Below are positions 27,242-36,562 of a DNA stretch of 64,000 nucleotides, in pieces. Under the pieces are notes generated by a model. It was not told where the DNA came from and ran no database searches. It worked only from the letters and a program-made list of their open reading frames with translations. A program made the position numbers and the translations under genes. The stretch comes from Glycomyces terrestris (GTDB lineage: Bacteria > Actinomycetota > Actinomycetes > Mycobacteriales > Micromonosporaceae): assembly GCF_003933745.1 (NCBI RefSeq), contig NZ_RSEB01000001.1:930001-994000 (forward strand), given 5' to 3'. Within the stretch, counting starts at the first letter, position 1; every line of letters starts with the position of its first letter.

Positions 27242-28147
27242 ATGAGTGACCGCTGGATCGAAGTCGCCGACCGGGTGTGGGCGCGCCGCCTCGAAGAGCT
27301 CGACCAGACCGTCGGGCTGGTGGTCGGCGACGAGTGCGCCCTGGTGATCGACACCGGCGTGAGCGCGGACGCGGGCTTCGCGCTCGCCACGGCGGTCCGG
27401 GAGCTCACCGACCGGCCGTGGCAGATCGCGTACACGCACGACCACTTCGACCACTGGTTCGGGACCGCGGCGTTCGGCGAGTCGGCCGTGTGGGCCGTCG
27501 CCGACGGCGCGCACTACGTCGCCTTCGGGGACGCGCAGCGCCAGAAGTGGGCCGCGAAGTACCGCCTCGACGGCCGCGAGGAGGACGCCCGGCGCATCGG
27601 GGCCTCCCGCCTGGTCCCGCCGAACTGCCGCGTCCAGGGCGCGGTCGGGCTCGACCTCGGCGGGCGCACCGTGGTCCTGCGGCAGGTCGGGCTGGCGCAC
27701 AGCGACAACGACATGGTGGTGGAGGTGCCCGACGCGGGCGTCCTGTTCGCCGGGGACCTCCTGGAGGAGGGCGCGCCGCCCTCCTACGACTCGGCGTTCC
27801 CGCTGGAGTGGCCGCGGGCCGTGGAGTACCTGCTCGGCTGGAAGCCGCGGACCGTGGTGCCCGGCCACGGCGAGCCCGGCGACTACTGGTGGGCGCGGGC
27901 GCAGGCCCGGGACCTCGCCGAGGTCGCGCGGCTGTGCGCCGAGGTCGCGCAGGGCTTCCTGACCGAGGACGAGGCCGCCGAGCACGGCCCGTTCCCGCCC
28001 GCGACGATCCGCACCGCCCTCGCGCGGTGGCGCGAGCTCGCCCCGCCGGCGCCGGCCGCCCCGCCCGCCGAGGCGGCCCCGGCCGCTCCCCCGGCCCCGA
28101 CGGTCGTCTACGAGGTGTTCGACTACCAGATCGACCTGCGGCCCTAG
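27242..28147 (+). CDS. MBL-fold metallo-hydrolase
   Basis: The protein has 301 residues. The zinc-binding signature H-x-H-x-D-H reads THDHFDH, the second-shell histidine and aspartate are in VGLAHSDNDM and FAGDLL, and the final histidine in PGHGEPG. It is therefore a complete metallo-beta-lactamase-fold hydrolase, possibly a thioester or lactone hydrolase. The C-terminal 35 residues are a Pro/Ala linker ending in YEVFDYQIDLRP. The substrate is unknown. The gene converges on the marR gene with an 8-base gap. Confidence 0.88.
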   Translation: MSDRWIEVADRVWARRLEELDQTVGLVVGDECALVIDTGVSADAGFALATAVRELTDRPWQIAYTHDHFDHWFGTAAFGESAVWAVADGAHYVAFGDAQRQKWAAKYRLDGREEDARRIGASRLVPPNCRVQGAVGLDLGGRTVVLRQVGLAHSDNDMVVEVPDAGVLFAGDLLEEGAPPSYDSAFPLEWPRAVEYLLGWKPRTVVPGHGEPGDYWWARAQARDLAEVARLCAEVAQGFLTEDEAAEHGPFPPATIRTALARWRELAPPAPAAPPAEAAPAAPPAPTVVYEVFDYQIDLRP

Positions 28148-28155
28148 AGCCTCCG

Positions 28156-28677
28156 CTAGTCGAACGGCTGGTCCTCGAAGCCGGCGTGGAGCTTCTTCAG
28201 GAGCGCCGCGAGCTGCTCGCGCTCGGCGTCAGTGAGCACGGACAGGGCCTCGTCCTGGACCGCGATCCCGATGCGGACGGAGTCCTCGATGACCTCGCGG
28301 CCGAGGTCGGTCATGCGGACCTTGAGGCCGCGGCGGTCGCCGGGGTCGGGCAGGCGCTCGACGAACCCGGCGGCCTCGAGCTTGTCGAGGCGGCCGGTGA
28401 GCCCGCCGGAGCTGAGCATCATGTCGGCGCTGATCTCCTTGGGCGAGAGCGTGTAGGGCTCCCCTGAGCGGCGGATCGTGGCGAGCACGTCGAACTCGTT
28501 GCGCCCCAGGCCCTTGCGGGCGCGCAGCTCGTGGAGGCGGGCGCCGAGCTTCTGCGAGATGCGGTGGATGCGGCCGAACAGGGCCATCGCGCCCAGGGAC
28601 TCCATGGGAAGTTCGGGCAGCTCGCGGTGCCACTGGCCGATGATGCGGTCCACAGCGTCGTCAGTCATGGTCGACAT
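28156..28677 (-). CDS. MarR-family transcriptional regulator
   Basis: The protein has 173 residues. The winged helix-turn-helix is at about residues 60-125: SPKEISADMMLSSGGLTGRL then RLPDPGDRRGLKVRMTDLG, the latter being the wing with the conserved DxRG-type motif. Long helices at both ends form the dimer. It is divergent from the EamA transporter gene, and the 123-bp gap contains the AAGCTA operator array, so it most likely represses that gene and itself and responds to a small molecule the transporter exports. Two starts, 28677 and 28668, are both possible. Confidence 0.92.
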   Translation of the reverse strand: MSTMTDDAVDRIIGQWHRELPELPMESLGAMALFGRIHRISQKLGARLHELRARKGLGRNEFDVLATIRRSGEPYTLSPKEISADMMLSSGGLTGRLDKLEAAGFVERLPDPGDRRGLKVRMTDLGREVIEDSVRIGIAVQDEALSVLTDAEREQLAALLKKLHAGFEDQPFD

Positions 28678-28734
28678 TCTCCCCCACCTGCGGTGACACC
28701 GCGGACGTACCTGGCGGTGACATTACTCGGGATC

Positions 28735-28788
28735 AAGTAGCTTGACTTCAAGCTACTTTGATGTAAGCTATTTACAACCAAGCTACTT
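28735..28788. promoter_or_regulatory. MarR operator array (palindrome plus phased repeats)
   Basis: A near-perfect palindrome has arms AAGTAGCTTGA (28735-28745) and TCAAGCTACTT (28748-28758) around CT. AAGCTA recurs at 28750, 28765 and 28780, exactly 15 bp apart, and CAAGCTACTT is identical at 28749-28758 and 28779-28788. The array sits just before the EamA gene start at 28801 and between it and the marR gene, so it is very likely the regulator's binding site. Confidence 0.8.
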
Positions 28789-28800
28789 CAGGGAGCCGTC

Positions 28801-29709
28801 GTGAACCGCAGCACCAAGGACCTCCTCCTCACCGCCCTCGCCCCGGTCATGTGGGGCACCACCTACTACGTGACCACCGAGTTCCTCCCGGCCGACCGGC
28901 CCTTCCTCTCGGCGTTCCTCCGCGCGCTCCCCGCGGGCCTGCTGCTCATAGTCCTGTCACGCCGGCTCCCGCGCGGCTCGTGGTGGTGGAAGTCCGGCGT
29001 CATCGGCCTGCTGAACATCGCGGTGTTCTTCGCGCTCCTGTTCACGGCCACGTTCCGGCTCCCCGGCGGGGTCGCCGCGGTCCTCGGCGCGGTCGGCCCG
29101 CTCGTCACCGCCGCGATGACGATCCTGGTGCTGCACACCAGGGTCCCGCTGCGCACGTGGCTGCTCGGCATCGCGGGCGTCACCGGCGTCGCGATGGTCG
29201 TCCTCACCGCGCAGGCCCGGCTCGACCTGGTCGGCGCCCTCGCCGGCGTCGGCGGCGCGGTCTCGATGTCGACCGCCGTGGTCCTCACCAAGAAGTGGGG
29301 CCTGCCCGAAGGCGCCGGTCCCGCGGCCCTCGCGGGCTGGCAGCTCACCGCCGGCGGCCTGCTGCTCGGCCCGCTCGTGTTCCTCGCCGAGGGCGGCGTC
29401 CCGGCCCTGACGCAGACCAACGTCCTCGGTTACCTCTACCTGACCCTGGTGAGCACCGCGCTGGGCTACTGGCTGTGGTTCCGCGGCATCGGCCGCCTCT
29501 CGGTGGTGCCCTTGAGCTTCCTGGGGCTGCTCTCGCCGCTCACCGCCGCCACGGTCGGCTGGCTGCTCGCCGGCGAGACGTTCACCGTCCTCCAGACGGC
29601 CGGCTTCGCCGCCGCCCTCGGCGCGACCCTCCTGGCGCAGCTCCAGAGCCGGCCGAAGGCCCCGGCCGCGGCTCCGGCCGAGCCGCCCCGGGTCCTCGCC
29701 CGGGTCTGA
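28801..29709 (+). CDS. EamA/DMT-family transporter
   Basis: The protein has 302 residues and ten hydrophobic segments in two halves, the typical EamA duplication. The N-terminal APVMWGTTYYVTTEFLPADRP segment is characteristic of the RhaT/YdcZ-like exporters in this superfamily. The GTG at 28801 has GGGAG 7 bases upstream. Next to a MarR gene and its operator, it is probably an exporter induced by its own substrate. Substrate unknown, candidates being amino acids, metabolites or a drug. Confidence 0.9.
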   Translation: MNRSTKDLLLTALAPVMWGTTYYVTTEFLPADRPFLSAFLRALPAGLLLIVLSRRLPRGSWWWKSGVIGLLNIAVFFALLFTATFRLPGGVAAVLGAVGPLVTAAMTILVLHTRVPLRTWLLGIAGVTGVAMVVLTAQARLDLVGALAGVGGAVSMSTAVVLTKKWGLPEGAGPAALAGWQLTAGGLLLGPLVFLAEGGVPALTQTNVLGYLYLTLVSTALGYWLWFRGIGRLSVVPLSFLGLLSPLTAATVGWLLAGETFTVLQTAGFAAALGATLLAQLQSRPKAPAAAPAEPPRVLARV

Positions 29710-29718
29710 GGACGCGGG

Positions 29719-29749
29719 AGCGGGGCCGGTCGTTCCGACCGGCCCCGCT
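29719..29749. terminator. Bidirectional terminator between the EamA and ABC permease genes
   Basis: AGCGGGGCCGGTCG (29719-29732), loop TTC, and its exact complement (29736-29749) form a 14-bp stem between two convergent stops. Confidence 0.85.
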
Positions 29750-29757
29750 TCGTCGCG

Positions 29758-30563
29758 TCAGACCATCTTGCGCTTGTAGGCGCGCATCGCGAGGGGCGCG
29801 GTGACCGCGAAGATCGCCGCCGCCCACACGAACGTCCACATGAGCGGCTCGGAGATCGGGCCGTAGGACAGCAGGCCGCGCATCGCGTCGGACAGGTGCG
29901 TCACCGGGTTGACCTTGGCCCACGCCTGCATGAAGCCGGGCATCGTGGTGATGTCGACGAAGGCGCTGGAGGTGAAGGTGAGCGGCATGATGATCACGAA
30001 GGCGTAGATCTGGACCTTCTCCTCGGAGTCCGCGACCACGCCCATGAGGACCGAGATCCACGAGATCGCCAGCGCGAACACGACCAGGACGAGCGTGGCA
30101 AGGACGGCGTAGCCGACGCTGCGCAGCTCGAAGCCCATGAGCATGCCGAGCAGGACCATGATGAGGATCGACCAGACCTGCTTGAACATGTCGGCGAAGA
30201 TCTTCCCGGCCAGGGGCGCCGAGCGGGCGATCGGGAGCGACCGGAAGCGGTCGTAGACGCCCTTGCGGAGGTCGGCGTTGATGCCGGTGCCGGTGTACAT
30301 GGTGAGGAAGATGGCGTTCTGGGCGATGAGGCCGCCGAGGACGTACTGGAGGTACTCGGAGGTGGAGCCGGCCATCTGGCCGCCGAAGACGTAGACGAAC
30401 AGCAGCAGGAACATGATCGGGCTGAGGCTGAGGTCGACGAGTTCGAACGGGTTGTGCTTGATGCGGACCATCTGGCGCCAGGCCATGGAGAGGGTCTGGC
30501 TGACGGTGGCGCCGAGGCCGGGGCGCCCGAGGGCGGGCGCGGGGGCCTCGATGGTGGCGGCGG

Positions 30564-30567
<4 letters not shown>
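29758..30567 (-). CDS. ABC-2 type transporter permease (DrrB-like)
   Basis: The protein has 269 residues with six hydrophobic segments. MVRIKHNPFELVDLSLSPIMF, DLRKGVYDRFRSLPIARSA (split by a variable loop) and the late FVDITTMPGFMQAWAKVNPVT region match DrrB-type permeases. It should pair with the ATPase encoded just upstream (overlap ATGA at 30564-30567) to form a drug or lipid exporter. Specificity cannot be predicted. Confidence 0.9.
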
Positions 30568-31550
<983 letters not shown>

Positions 31551-31714
31551 GTCGTCCTCCTTCGGAAGCGTGTGCAGGGTTCTGGTTTCCGCGGCGCGTG
31601 TGCGCCAGCTCTCATGATGTCAGGTTGACGCCCTGTTGGCATCATCCCAGCGCGGTATTTAGCGTGGAGACGGAAGTCGATCATGCACCCTGGGTCCGAC
31701 ACGGGGACCGTTTT

Positions 31715-31737
31715 CACGAACGCGTGTCGCGTCCGTG
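31715..31737 (-). terminator. Possible terminator of the hrpA gene
   Basis: CACGAACGCG (31715-31724), loop TGT and CGCGTCCGTG (31728-31737) pair at 9 of 10 positions. It begins 2 bases after the hrpA stop when read on the minus strand, and AAAACGG follows rather than a T-tract. Confidence 0.4.
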
Positions 31738-31738
31738 A

Positions 31739-34700
31739 TCAGAGGGACTGGAGGAGCTTCCTGATGCGCTTCTCGGAGACCTGGTAGCGGGTGCCGAGCT
31801 GCTGCGCGAAGAAGCTGATGCGCAGTTCCTCGAGCATCCAGCGGACCTCGCGGCCCTCGCCGGTGCGCAGGGCGGCCGGGCGGGCGCGGGCGAGCGCGTC
31901 GCGTTCGGCCTCCAGGGCGTGGACGACGTCCATCTTCGCCTTGTCGCCGTTGACGTCGGCGACCACGCGCTTCGCGCGGTAGGCGACGCCCTTGACGTAG
32001 CGGAGGAGGTCGTCCAGGCGCCACCAGCCGGTCGCGCCGACGAAGCCGTCGGCGCCGGTGAGCCCGTCGAGCTGGCGGCGCATGTCGCTCATGGCCGCGA
32101 GCATCGTGAAGTCGAACTTGCCTTCGAGGAGGCGCACGGCCTCGCGGGTCTCGGTGAGGATCGCGGCGGCCTTGCGGGCGACGGCGGGCGACTCGCCCGC
32201 GACCTCGGGCCGGGCGCGCTTGAGGAGCGCCTCGAAGCCCGCCTTGTCCCAGGCGGGGCCGCCGCCTTCGATGAGGACCTTGTCGAGGACGGTGCGGACG
32301 CAGTCGGCCAGGAGCGCGTCGACGTTCGCGTACGGCCCGGTCGCGAGCGCGAGCTGCTCGTTGCGGGTGAGGACTTCCTTCAGGTGCGGGTCGGGGCAGT
32401 TCAGGCGGAGCAGGCGGCGGGTGCCGGCCCACATGTTCGCGGCCTGCGAGCCCGGGTCGGGGAAGGCCTTGACGCCGACGCTGGCGCCCTCGTCGGTGAG
32501 CGCGGGGTACGCCTTCGCGGTGTAGCCCTTGCGCGGGGTCTCGTGGAGCTTCGGCAGCTCCTCGAAGTCCCAGGAGGTCAGGCCGGTCCGCTCGAGGTCG
32601 AAGGCCTCGGCCGCGGCCTCCTGGGTCTTGGGCGCGAGCTGGCGCTGGAGCGCCCCGAGCTCCTTGCCCTCGGCGAGGACGGCGCCGTCCTCGTCCTTGA
32701 CCTGGAACGTCATGAGCAGGTGCCCGGGGACCTTGGTGAGGTCGAAGGCGTCGGCGGGCACGTGCACGTTCGTCATGGCCTTGAGGGTGTCGGCGAGCGC
32801 GGCCATCATGGGCCGGCCGGGGGCCGGGGCCATGCGGGCAACGGCGGCCCTGGCGAAGTCGGGGGCGGGCACGAAGCTGCGGCGCAGCGACTTCGGGAGG
32901 CTCTTGATGAGGGCCTCGGCGAACTCGGCGCGCAGGCCGGGGACCTGCCAGGTGAACGCGTCCTGGTCGAGCTGCTGGAGCGCGGGGAGCGGGACGGCGA
33001 CGGTGACGCCGTCGCGGGCCGAACCGGGCTCGAACTCGTAGTCGAGGTCGAGGTCGGCGCCCTCGGAGGTCCAGACCTCGGGGTAGGCGTCGGCGGCGAC
33101 GTCCTCGGCGCGGTCGCCCAGGAGCAGGGCCTCGTCGAAGTCGAGGAGGGTCTTGTCCGGCTCCCGCTTCCACCAGGCGTCGAAGTGGCGGCCGGAGACG
33201 ACGTCGGCGGGGACGCGCTCGTCGTAGAAGTCGAAGAGGGTCTGTTCGTCGGCGAGGAGGCCGCGCCGGCGGACCCGGCTCTCCAGCTCCTCGACCTCGC
33301 CGATCTTGGCGAGGTTGCGGGCGAGGAACTTGTGGTGGGTCTCCCACTCGCCTTGGACGAGGGCGTGGCGGAGGAACAGCTCGCGGCTCGTCACCGGGTC
33401 GATGCGTCCGAAGTTGACCTTGCGGCGGGCGACGATCGGGACGCCGTAGAGGGTGACGCGCTCGAACGCGAGGACGGCGCCGGAGCGCTTGGACCAGTGC
33501 GGCTCGGAGTAGGTGCGCTTGACGAGGTGCTGCGCGAGCGGCTCGACCCATTCGGGCTCGATCTTGGCGCACACGCGGCCCCACAGGCGGCTGGTCTCGA
33601 CCAGTTCGCCGGCGACGACCCAGCGCGGCTGCTTCTTGGCGAGGCCGGAGCCGGGGAAGATCGCGAACTTGGCGTTGCGGCCGCCGAGGTACTCGCGGGT
33701 GTCGGCCTCCTTGACGCCGATGTGGGAGAGCAGGCCGGCGAGGAGCGCGGTGTGGATGCGCTTGGCGTCCGGGGCGGGCTCGGTCGGCTGGACCGGGATC
33801 TTCAGGCTCTTGAGGACGCCCTGGATCTGGCGGACGAGGTCCTGCCACTCGCGGATGCGCAGGTAGTGCAGGTACTCCTGTTTGCACATGCGGCGGAACG
33901 AGCTGGAGGAGCGGGTGCGGCGCTCGCCTTCGAGGTACTGCCACAGGTTCAGGTACGCGGAGAAGTCGGAGTCCGGGTCGTTGAACCGGGCGTGCGACTG
34001 GTCGGCCTGGGCCCGCTTGTCGGCCGGGCGCTCCTTCGGGTCCTGGATGGACAGCGCGGCGGTGATGACGGCGACCTCGTGGACGCAGCCCTCCTCGCGG
34101 GCCTGGAGGATCATGCGGGCCAGGCGCGGGTCGATGGGCAGGCGGGCGATGTCGCGGCCGGTCCGGGTGAGGCGCCGCTCCCCCGCCCGCACGTCCTCGA
34201 GGGCGCCGAGCTCGACGAGGAGGTCCATGCCGTCCTTGATGTTCCGCGAGTCGGGGGCGTCGACGAACGGGAACGTCTCGACGCGGCCGAGCTTCGCGGC
34301 GGTCATCTGGAGGATGACGGAGGCGAGGTTGGTGCGCAGGATCTCGGCGTCGGTGAACTCCGGGCGGGCGTTGAAGTCCTCCTCGGAGTACAGCCGGATG
34401 CAGATGCCCTCGGCGACGCGGCCGCAGCGGCCGGCGCGCTGGTTGGCGCTGGCCTGGCTGATCGGCTCGATCGGGAGGCGCTGGACCTTGGTGCGGGCCG
34501 AGTAGCGGGAGATGCGGGCGTACCCGGCGTCGATCACGTAGCGGATGCCGGGGACGGTCAGGGAGGTCTCGGCGACGTTGGTGGAGAGGATGATCCGGCG
34601 GCCGGTGTGGGAGGAGAAGACGCGGTGCTGCTCCTGCGCGGACAGGCGCGCGTACAGCGGCAGGATCTCGGTGTGGCGGAGCTTCGCCTTCTCCAGGGCG

Positions 34701-35632
34701 TCGGCGGTGTCGCGGATCTCCTGCTCGCCGGAGAGGAACACGAGGATGTCGCCGTCGCCGGCGCGGGACAGCTCGTCGACGGCGTCGAGGATGCCGTCGA
34801 TCTGGTCGCGGTCCTCGTCGCCCTCCTCGTCCCGCAGGGGCCGGTAGCGGACCTCGACGGGGTAGGTGCGGCCGGAGACCTCGAGGATCGGGGCGGGCCT
34901 GCCGCCGGAGGCGAAGTGGTTCGCGAAGCGCTCGGGGTCGATGGTCGCGGAGGTGACGATGACCTTGAGGTCGGGGCGCTTGGGGAGGATCTGCTTGAGG
35001 CAGCCGAGGATGAAGTCGATGTTGAGGCTGCGCTCGTGGGCCTCGTCGATGATGATCGTGTCGTAGGCGCTCAGGAGCCGGTCGTGCTGGATCTCGGTGA
35101 GCAGGATGCCGTCGGTCATCAGCTTGACGTAGGACGCGTCGGAGACCTGGTCGGTGAAGCGGACCTTCCAGCCGACGGCCTCGCCGAGCGGGGAGCGCAG
35201 CTCCTCGGCGATGCGCTCGGCGACGGCGCGGGCCGCGATGCGGCGCGGCTGCGTGTGGCCGATCATGCCGCGCACGCCGCGGCCGAGTTCGAGGCAGATC
35301 TTCGGGATCTGCGTGGTCTTGCCGGAGCCGGTCTCGCCCGCGATGATGACGACCTGGTGGTCGCGGATCGCCTCGAGGATGTCGTCCTTGCGCTGCGAGA
35401 CGGGCAGCTCTTCGGGGTAGACGATCGTCGGGACGCCGGCCGCGCGGGCCGCGAGCGCGGCCTCCTTGGCGGCGACGTCGGCTTCGAGGCGCGCGTACGC
35501 GTCGGCGCGGGCCTGGCCGTCGAGCTCGCGGGCCTCCCGCAGGCGCCGCTTCAGGGCGCGCTGATCGGCCGTGCGCAGCGCGGAGACGCGCTCGCGCAGG
35601 CTGGGACGGGAGTCTTGGGCGCTGCTGGGCAT
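31739..35632 (-). CDS. hrpA: ATP-dependent RNA helicase HrpA (DEAH)
   Basis: The protein has 1297 residues, the size of E. coli HrpA (about 1300). Motifs in order: GETGSGKT (Walker A, about residue 85-92), QPRRIAA, DEAH (Walker B), TSATID, and QRAGRCGR (motif VI). They are followed by the HA2, OB-fold and long C-terminal region typical of HrpA. In other bacteria it processes or remodels mRNA and releases stalled or collided ribosomes. The ATG at 35632 is preferred over an upstream in-frame position because a TATCCT -10-like element lies between them. It is monocistronic. Confidence 0.93.
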   Translation of the reverse strand: MPSSAQDSRPSLRERVSALRTADQRALKRRLREARELDGQARADAYARLEADVAAKEAALAARAAGVPTIVYPEELPVSQRKDDILEAIRDHQVVIIAGETGSGKTTQIPKICLELGRGVRGMIGHTQPRRIAARAVAERIAEELRSPLGEAVGWKVRFTDQVSDASYVKLMTDGILLTEIQHDRLLSAYDTIIIDEAHERSLNIDFILGCLKQILPKRPDLKVIVTSATIDPERFANHFASGGRPAPILEVSGRTYPVEVRYRPLRDEEGDEDRDQIDGILDAVDELSRAGDGDILVFLSGEQEIRDTADALEKAKLRHTEILPLYARLSAQEQHRVFSSHTGRRIILSTNVAETSLTVPGIRYVIDAGYARISRYSARTKVQRLPIEPISQASANQRAGRCGRVAEGICIRLYSEEDFNARPEFTDAEILRTNLASVILQMTAAKLGRVETFPFVDAPDSRNIKDGMDLLVELGALEDVRAGERRLTRTGRDIARLPIDPRLARMILQAREEGCVHEVAVITAALSIQDPKERPADKRAQADQSHARFNDPDSDFSAYLNLWQYLEGERRTRSSSSFRRMCKQEYLHYLRIREWQDLVRQIQGVLKSLKIPVQPTEPAPDAKRIHTALLAGLLSHIGVKEADTREYLGGRNAKFAIFPGSGLAKKQPRWVVAGELVETSRLWGRVCAKIEPEWVEPLAQHLVKRTYSEPHWSKRSGAVLAFERVTLYGVPIVARRKVNFGRIDPVTSRELFLRHALVQGEWETHHKFLARNLAKIGEVEELESRVRRRGLLADEQTLFDFYDERVPADVVSGRHFDAWWKREPDKTLLDFDEALLLGDRAEDVAADAYPEVWTSEGADLDLDYEFEPGSARDGVTVAVPLPALQQLDQDAFTWQVPGLRAEFAEALIKSLPKSLRRSFVPAPDFARAAVARMAPAPGRPMMAALADTLKAMTNVHVPADAFDLTKVPGHLLMTFQVKDEDGAVLAEGKELGALQRQLAPKTQEAAAEAFDLERTGLTSWDFEELPKLHETPRKGYTAKAYPALTDEGASVGVKAFPDPGSQAANMWAGTRRLLRLNCPDPHLKEVLTRNEQLALATGPYANVDALLADCVRTVLDKVLIEGGGPAWDKAGFEALLKRARPEVAGESPAVARKAAAILTETREAVRLLEGKFDFTMLAAMSDMRRQLDGLTGADGFVGATGWWRLDDLLRYVKGVAYRAKRVVADVNGDKAKMDVVHALEAERDALARARPAALRTGEGREVRWMLEELRISFFAQQLGTRYQVSEKRIRKLLQSL

Positions 35633-35906
35633 GACGATAGGCAAGGATACGCGGGCGGCGGCGCTGCGCGCCATGCATTATCGCCGGGTGTGGCCCGCCC
35701 GGCGGGAGTCGGGAGCGTCTCCGCGAATCGGACTTCGGGGGACCCCCGATTGCAATGCTGCCCGGCAGGTCTGACATCACTGCGAGGCGAGGGGGACTCG
35801 CATCCGAGGGCGCGCTCGTGTCGGGTACCCCGCTTGCGGCTCGGCCGCGTTCGGGGCTGTTCGGCCTGCGTCTCGACGGCGTTCGGAGCCGTTCGGCACC
35901 GGGCCG

Positions 35907-36422
35907 TCAGTCCTCGAGGTCGCCGCACAGGACGCGGTTGTCCGTGAGGCCTTCGGCGGTCATGATCGCGTCGGGGGCGTGGACGACGATCGACTCGGCG
36001 CGGTCGTCGAGGACGAGGCCGCTCGACTCGGTGACCTCGCCGGTGCCGGTCTCGGAGGTGGTGAAGACGAGCTCCACGATGTTGCCGGCCGCGTCCTCGC
36101 CGTCGGGGTCGGCGAGCCAGTGGCCGCCGCCGGGCGGGGTGTCGTCGCACTCGCCGTCGTGGACGTGCGCGGTGTACTCGGTCGAGGCGGCTAGGCCGGC
36201 GACGGCGAGCTGGACGCGGGTGCCGTCGCCGGTGGAGACGTCGGCGGTGCCGTGGCCGTTCGGGTCGACCGCCGACCACGCCGCGGTCGTCGCCAGGGCC
36301 GCGGTCCAGGAGCCGCCGAGGTCCCCGCCGTCCTCGGCGTCGCTCCCGCACCCCGCGGCGGCGGCGGTGAGGAGGGCGGCCGCGATCGCGGCGGTCGTCG
36401 CGGTGGCTCGGCGGGACTGCAT
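35907..36422 (-). CDS. Copper-only superoxide dismutase-like lipoprotein
   Basis: The protein has 171 residues. The lipobox cysteine is about residue 25 (AAAAGC). The mature part has the Cu/Zn-SOD fold signature: histidines 86 and 88 (TAHVH), 101 (GGGHW) and 148 (IVVHAP) as copper ligands, cysteines 92 and 166 for the conserved disulfide, and arginine 163 three residues before the second cysteine, as in SOD1. No histidines correspond to the two additional zinc ligands. It should dismutate superoxide outside the membrane. Zn-free SodC enzymes are known from mycobacteria. The ATG at 36422 has AAGGAG 6 bases upstream. Confidence 0.78.
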   Translation of the reverse strand: MQSRRATATTAAIAAALLTAAAAGCGSDAEDGGDLGGSWTAALATTAAWSAVDPNGHGTADVSTGDGTRVQLAVAGLAASTEYTAHVHDGECDDTPPGGGHWLADPDGEDAAGNIVELVFTTSETGTGEVTESSGLVLDDRAESIVVHAPDAIMTAEGLTDNRVLCGDLED

Positions 36423-36521
36423 GGGCGCTCCTTCGTCGTTCGGCCACACCAGTATCGGGCCGACCGGGCCGCCGTCGCGGGATTGCGCGGCCGTGTCCGG
36501 CGCCCACGGTCGTGCACGGTG

Positions 36522-36557
36522 GCCGCCGCGACCGGCCCTGCGGCCGGCCGCGGCGGC
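36522..36557 (-). terminator. Terminator of the ABC-F gene
   Basis: GCCGCCGCG and CCGGCC (36522-36537) pair with GGCCGG and CGCGGCGGC (36542-36557) with one A/C mismatch and a CTGC loop. It lies 5 bases beyond the ABC-F stop on the minus strand. Confidence 0.7.
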
Positions 36558-36562
36558 GGGTG

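Noticed and set aside
31919-35947. Long plus-strand frame antisense to hrpA
   Set aside because: Rich in Val, Gly, Asp and Glu with no domain, exactly as expected for the mirror frame of a GC-rich gene.
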